Under the pieces are notes generated by a model, which did no database searches, had not been told where the DNA came from, and saw only the letters and a program-made list of their open reading frames with translations. A DNA stretch of 10,547 nt, from the NCBI GenBank assembly GCA_028284565.1, contig JANQRM010000207.1:1-10547 (forward strand), written 5' to 3'. The translations under genes and the position numbers were made by a program. Positions 6,801 to 10,547 of this stretch are shown in pieces. The stretch's first letter is position 1; each line of letters starts with the position of its first letter. This stretch comes from Anaerolineae bacterium (GTDB lineage Bacteria > Chloroflexota > Anaerolineae > Aggregatilineales > Phototrophicaceae).

Positions 6801-6832
6801 GACAGGATATTGAACTTAGGTTATTAGGATAC

Positions 6833-7924
6833 ATGAGCGATAACGCTACCTTACCCGAACTCACACGCAGACAGGAAGACGTACTGTCCTATGTGATTAC
6901 TGCCTATACCGAATCTGCAGAACCCGTCGGCTCAAAACATTTGGTAGAGAAGTTCGATTTAAGTGTGAGTTCTGCCACAGTGCGTAATGAGATGGCACGC
7001 TTAGAAGAGATGGGCTATATCATCGCCCCACATACCTCCGCTGGACGGATTCCCACCACACGCGGGTATCGCTATTTTGTGAAACGGCTCATCAACAGCT
7101 CCGATTTGACCCAATCGGAACAAGTGCATATCAATGAACGTTTTGCACGTCTGAGTGATGGCATCGAACAGTGGATGCGCCAAGCCGCCACGATTCTGGC
7201 TAGGACTTCTGAATCCGCATCCTTGGTGACTCCGCCCGTCTCACAAGTGAGTCGCTTTAAGCATATTGAACTCATTGCGATTGAAGGTCGCTTGGTATTG
7301 ATGGTCTTGGTCTTACAAGGTGGCAGTGTGCATCAACGAATGCTGACCCTTGCCGATGCACTCACCCAAGACAAACTCAGTGATGTGGCGATTCGTGTCA
7401 ATGATCTCTACAGCAATCTCAACGCCAACCAAGTCCGCATGAAGAATACTTCCCTCACCGTTTTAGAAGATGAAATAACCGACCTCATTATCGAAGTGAT
7501 GGAAACCGCCGATAACAATCAGGTGCGGTATATTTATCGAGATGGCTTGAGCAAAATTATCAATCGCTTTTCCGATGGAGATGGCGCACAACAAGCCCTA
7601 CGTGTCTTTGAAGAACGTGCTTTTTTGAACATGCTCATCACTGAGATTTTTGATACGGCAGAAGCCATTGAGAACGATGTCCAAGTCTTAATTGGGGGGG
7701 GTGGACGTTGGGATGAGATTAGTGGCTTGAGCATGGTACTCAGTCGCTATGGTGTGCCGGGTAAGTTGAGTGGTGCGGTTGGTGTACTCGGTCCCACACA
7801 CATTAATTATGGTCGGGCGATTAGCAGTGTTCGCTATGTCTCCAACCTGATGACAGAGATGCTTGGTAGTCTCTACCAAGAAAACATCGTGCCAGACCAC
7901 GAAAACAAACAAGATAACGCGTAA
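6833..7924 (+). CDS. hrcA: Heat-inducible transcription repressor HrcA
   Basis: This 363-residue protein is a full-length HrcA. The N-terminal winged helix (residues about 8-83) carries the family signatures LTRRQEDVLSYVI, EPVGSKHL, SSATVRNEMARLEEMGYI and SAGRIPTTRGYRYFV. The GAF-like middle and C-terminal region ends in the typical VGVLGPTHINYGRAI stretch. HrcA represses chaperone genes by binding CIRCE (TTAGCACTC-N9-GAGTGCTAA), and GroEL usually keeps it in an active fold, so repression lifts under heat stress. The ATG at 6833 has only a weak ribosome binding site (AGGA, three bases away), but the conserved domain begins at residue 8. It leads an operon with grpE and dnaK. One oddity is a run of eight G (7694-7701) encoding part of four consecutive glycines just before the C-terminal motif. 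The reading frame stays intact through it. Confidence 0.96.
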   Translation: MSDNATLPELTRRQEDVLSYVITAYTESAEPVGSKHLVEKFDLSVSSATVRNEMARLEEMGYIIAPHTSAGRIPTTRGYRYFVKRLINSSDLTQSEQVHINERFARLSDGIEQWMRQAATILARTSESASLVTPPVSQVSRFKHIELIAIEGRLVLMVLVLQGGSVHQRMLTLADALTQDKLSDVAIRVNDLYSNLNANQVRMKNTSLTVLEDEITDLIIEVMETADNNQVRYIYRDGLSKIINRFSDGDGAQQALRVFEERAFLNMLITEIFDTAEAIENDVQVLIGGGGRWDEISGLSMVLSRYGVPGKLSGAVGVLGPTHINYGRAISSVRYVSNLMTEMLGSLYQENIVPDHENKQDNA

Positions 7925-8044
7925 ATCTTCATTTTTCTTCTGATTTGCTAATACAATTCTATCAAACATCCATTACACTATGCCCTTGAACCTTAATCAT
8001 GCGTTTCGCGCGCAAGCTGATACGATGAAATACATAAACCAACT

Positions 8045-8050
8045 AAGGAG
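8045..8050 (+). promoter_or_regulatory. Ribosome binding site favouring the GTG start of grpE
   Basis: AAGGAG lies ten bases before the GTG at 8061. The upstream in-frame ATGs (7980 and 8025) have no comparable sequence before them. Confidence 0.65.
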
Positions 8051-8060
8051 ACGCAAAACG

Positions 8061-8636
8061 GTGGACAAGGAACAACCTGTGGCTGAAGAAGAAGTCATGG
8101 AAGAAGAAATTATAGAATCAGTAGATGAACAAGAGGCGGTTGAAGACGATGCAACCCCATCTCCTGATGTGGACTCGGCTGAGGAAGTTGACGAATTGGA
8201 ACGATTACGACAAGAAGTTCAAATGAATATGGATCGCTGGCAACGCTCAGTTGCAGAGTTCCAAAATTATAAAAAACGGACAGACCGCGAATTGACTGAA
8301 CGCTATCAACATGCGGTGCAAGATACCCTCAAAGATTTATTACCCATTGTGGATGACTTTGAGCGCGCCTTTGAAAATATCCCAGACGATATTCAAGACC
8401 ATCCGTGGATGAGTGGTGTCAGCATGATTCAGCGTAAGTTCGACAAATTGCTCGAACAGCACGAGATTGAATCTGTTGATCCGACTGGTGAATTATTTGA
8501 TCCCAATCTACATGAAGCGGTAGGGACGGATGACAGCGATGATGTCGAAAGCGGGTATGTGACGGTCACCTTGCAAAAGGGTTTTAAGCGGGGTGATAAG
8601 GTCTTGCGTCCAGCATTGGTGCGCGTTGCGAATTAA
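8061..8636 (+). CDS. grpE: Nucleotide exchange factor GrpE (Hsp70 cofactor)
   Basis: From the GTG at 8061 this is a 191-residue protein, close to E. coli GrpE (197). GrpE acts as a dimer that releases ADP from DnaK. The first 45 or so residues are highly acidic and probably disordered. A long helix follows with the family stretch RSVAEFQNYKKRTDRE, then LLPIVDDFERAFEN in the helical bundle. The C-terminal beta domain that contacts DnaK contains FDPNLHEAVG and ends with KGFKRGDKVLRPALVRVA. The frame is open up to an ATG at 7980, which would add 27 residues (MPLNLNHAFRAQ...) that look unlike GrpE and lack a ribosome binding site. I therefore prefer the GTG, though the ATG cannot be excluded. The gene sits between hrcA and dnaK, 55 bases before dnaK, with no terminator between them. 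Confidence 0.93.
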   Translation: MDKEQPVAEEEVMEEEIIESVDEQEAVEDDATPSPDVDSAEEVDELERLRQEVQMNMDRWQRSVAEFQNYKKRTDRELTERYQHAVQDTLKDLLPIVDDFERAFENIPDDIQDHPWMSGVSMIQRKFDKLLEQHEIESVDPTGELFDPNLHEAVGTDDSDDVESGYVTVTLQKGFKRGDKVLRPALVRVAN

Positions 8637-8681
8637 TTTGATTATCAACACTGAATATTCACGTCGAGAAAAGTGAGGAGT

Positions 8682-8685
8682 AGGA
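8682..8685 (+). promoter_or_regulatory. Ribosome binding site of dnaK
   Basis: AGGA lies six bases before the ATG at 8692, and a second purine-rich GAGGAG stands just upstream (8675-8680). This doubled purine-rich stretch would suit strong translation of an abundant chaperone. Confidence 0.6.
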
Positions 8686-8691
8686 ACGATT

Positions 8692-10547
8692 ATGGGACGT
8701 ATCATTGGCATTGACTTAGGGACAACCAATTCCGTTGTGGCTGTGATGGAAGGGGGCGAACCGACTGTCATCCCTTCATCGGAGGGTAACAATACCATTC
8801 CATCTGTGGTGGCACTCAACCCCAAAACGGGAGAACGCTTGGTGGGCAAAGTGGCGCGTAACCAAGCTGTCGTCAATCCACAAAACACCATTTTTTCCAT
8901 CAAACGCTTTATGGGTCGTCGCTTCGATGATAAAGAAGTTCAAGACGGCATGAGTCGGATGCCTTATGAGGTACTGAAAGCACCCAATGGGGATGTCCGC
9001 GTGAAGATGGGCGACAAGGATTATAGCCCGCCAGAAATCTCAGCTATGATTCTGCAAAAACTCAAAGCCGATGCCGAAGCCTACTTAGGCGCGACAGTCA
9101 CTCAAGCTGTCATTACCGTTCCTGCTTATTTTAATGATACACAACGTCAAGCGACCAAAGATGCCGGTAAAATCGCTGGCTTAGAAGTCCTACGGATTAT
9201 CAACGAGCCAACCGCTTCTAGCTTGGCTTATGGACTTGGCGATAACAAAGATGGCACTATTGCGGTCTATGACTTGGGTGGTGGGACATTCGATGTCTCC
9301 ATCCTCGAAGTGGCTGATGGCGTGTTTGAAGTGAAAAGCACCAATGGCGATACCTACCTAGGTGGCGACAACTTCGATGAACGCATCATTGACTGGCTAG
9401 CGGAAGAATTCAAGAAAGAAAATGGCATTGATCTGCGCGAAGACCGCCAAGCTCTCCAACGCCTCAAAGAAGCCGCCGAAAAAGCCAAGATTGAACTTTC
9501 CACCACACTTAATGCCGATATTAACTTGCCCTTCATCACAGCCGATGCGAGTGGTCCCAAACACTTGAACGTCTCTCTCAGTCGTGCAAAATTGGAAAGT
9601 CTGGTTGATGATTTAGTCCAAGCGTCCATCAAGCCCTGCCAACAAGCTCTTGATGATGCCGGTTTATCGACAGGTGAGATTTCGGCTGTCTTACTGGTTG
9701 GCGGGATGACACGCATGCCAGCGATTCAGGAGGCTGTCCAAAAATTCTTCGGCAAAGAACCCAGCAAAGGTGTGAACCCCGATGAAGTCGTCGCACTCGG
9801 CGCAGCTATTCAAGCGGGCGTTTTGGGCGGTGATGTCAAAGATATTCTCCTACTCGATGTCACACCGTTGACATTGGGCGTGGAAACCTTGGGCGGTGTC
9901 GCAACGCCCATGATTGACCGTAACACAACCATTCCGACGCGCAAATCTCAAGTCTACTCAACAGCCGCTGACAACCAAACCCAAGTCCAAATTCATGTCG
10001 TACAAGGTGAACGTCCGATGGCGAACGACAACAAATCACTCGGACAATTCATTCTCGATGGTATTCCGCCAGCTCCACGCGGTGTTCCACAGGTCGAAGT
10101 CACCTTTGACATTGATGCGAATGGGATTCTCAATGTCAGTGCCGTCGATAAAGCCAGTGGGCGTGAGCAAAAAATCACGATTACGGCAGGCAGTGGTCTC
10201 TCCGATGACGAAGTGGATCGTATGGTGAAAGAAGCGGAACAATTCGCTAGCCAAGATGCTGAACGCAAAGAAGCTGCTGAGGTCAGCAACCAAGCCGAAA
10301 GCACCATCTTCCAAGCAGAGAAACTTCTCCGTGACTATGCAGACAAGTTACCAGATGATGCCAAGTCACAAACGGAAGAGAAAATCCAAGCGGTGCGTAC
10401 TGCCCAAGAAGGTGGCGATAATACAGCTATCAAAGCCGCTACCGAAGCACTCGCGCAATATCTGCAAACACTTGGCGCACAGATGTATGAATCGGCGGAT
10501 GCAGATGCTGGCGGAACCGGTACAGAAGGGGATGCCAGTAATGGGGA
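8692..10547 (+). CDS. dnaK: Chaperone protein DnaK (Hsp70), 3' end outside the window
   Basis: The first 618 codons of dnaK are present; only the end of the disordered tail is missing. DnaK binds exposed hydrophobic peptides in an ATP-driven cycle with DnaJ and GrpE in the cytoplasm. The nucleotide-binding domain (1 to about 383) shows [10 protein letters not shown] (6-15), [13 protein letters not shown] (143-155), [12 protein letters not shown] (170-181) and [11 protein letters not shown] (193-203). The interdomain linker is DILLLDV (384-390). The substrate-binding beta domain (about 391-500) and helical lid (about 501-600) follow, then a Gly/Asp/Ala-rich tail. Residues about 74-98 contain the N-terminal segment ([10 protein letters not shown] onward) that E. 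coli DnaK has and B. subtilis DnaK lacks. The gene closes the hrcA-grpE-dnaK order; dnaJ may follow beyond the window, but this cannot be seen. Confidence 0.98.
   Translation, partial: MGRIIGIDLGTTNSVVAVMEGGEPTVIPSSEGNNTIPSVVALNPKTGERLVGKVARNQAVVNPQNTIFSIKRFMGRRFDDKEVQDGMSRMPYEVLKAPNGDVRVKMGDKDYSPPEISAMILQKLKADAEAYLGATVTQAVITVPAYFNDTQRQATKDAGKIAGLEVLRIINEPTASSLAYGLGDNKDGTIAVYDLGGGTFDVSILEVADGVFEVKSTNGDTYLGGDNFDERIIDWLAEEFKKENGIDLREDRQALQRLKEAAEKAKIELSTTLNADINLPFITADASGPKHLNVSLSRAKLESLVDDLVQASIKPCQQALDDAGLSTGEISAVLLVGGMTRMPAIQEAVQKFFGKEPSKGVNPDEVVALGAAIQAGVLGGDVKDILLLDVTPLTLGVETLGGVATPMIDRNTTIPTRKSQVYSTAADNQTQVQIHVVQGERPMANDNKSLGQFILDGIPPAPRGVPQVEVTFDIDANGILNVSAVDKASGREQKITITAGSGLSDDEVDRMVKEAEQFASQDAERKEAAEVSNQAESTIFQAEKLLRDYADKLPDDAKSQTEEKIQAVRTAQEGGDNTAIKAATEALAQYLQTLGAQMYESADADAGGTGTEGDASNG

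Overview
The window reads as an ordinary, gene-dense stretch of bacterial chromosome of medium G+C. It carries no tRNA, rRNA, insertion sequence, phage gene or CRISPR array that I can see. The gene mix suggests a Chloroflexota bacterium (Anaerolineae-like): a free-standing cobalamin-binding subunit of an acyl-CoA mutase beside its GTPase chaperone, a very long histidine kinase with several GAF domains, and an hrcA-grpE-dnaK cluster. This placement is inference from gene content and general protein style, not from a marker gene, and I hold it at low to moderate confidence.

Left part (1-1700, minus strand): a three-gene operon is read right to left. It encodes a B12-binding mutase small subunit (start 1622), the MeaB/ArgK-type GTPase (start 1215, overlapping the previous stop by one base) and the beginning of a ribose-phosphate pyrophosphokinase-like gene that leaves the window at base 1. 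A good extended -10 promoter lies at 1666-1695. The catalytic large subunit of the mutase is not in the window.

Middle (1781-5992, plus strand): one 1403-residue membrane sensor histidine kinase. Its N-terminal half has one membrane helix, a short extracytoplasmic PDZ-like domain and about nine more helices. This layout, and parts of the sequence, resemble my memory of the Bacillus quorum-sensing kinase ComP. The cytoplasmic half has four consecutive GAF domains followed by HisKA and HATPase_c domains. No response regulator gene lies next to it. A degenerate 7-bp tandem repeat starts within its last codons and runs about 40 bases into the AT-rich intergenic region. That region ends in a hairpin terminator shared with the convergent thioredoxin gene.

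Right part (6292-10547): thioredoxin (minus strand) is divergent from a protein-quality-control operon on the plus strand: hrcA (heat-shock repressor), grpE (nucleotide exchange factor) and dnaK (Hsp70, cut off by the window end). A strong sigma-70-type promoter sits in front of hrcA. I could not find the CIRCE operator that HrcA normally binds.

For several genes the longest open frame is not the best gene model. Shine-Dalgarno placement favours internal starts for the mutase subunit (1622), thioredoxin (6618) and grpE (GTG at 8061). The most unusual item is the ComP-like sensory module joined to a four-GAF, HisKA-type kinase. The other genes are conserved housekeeping families.
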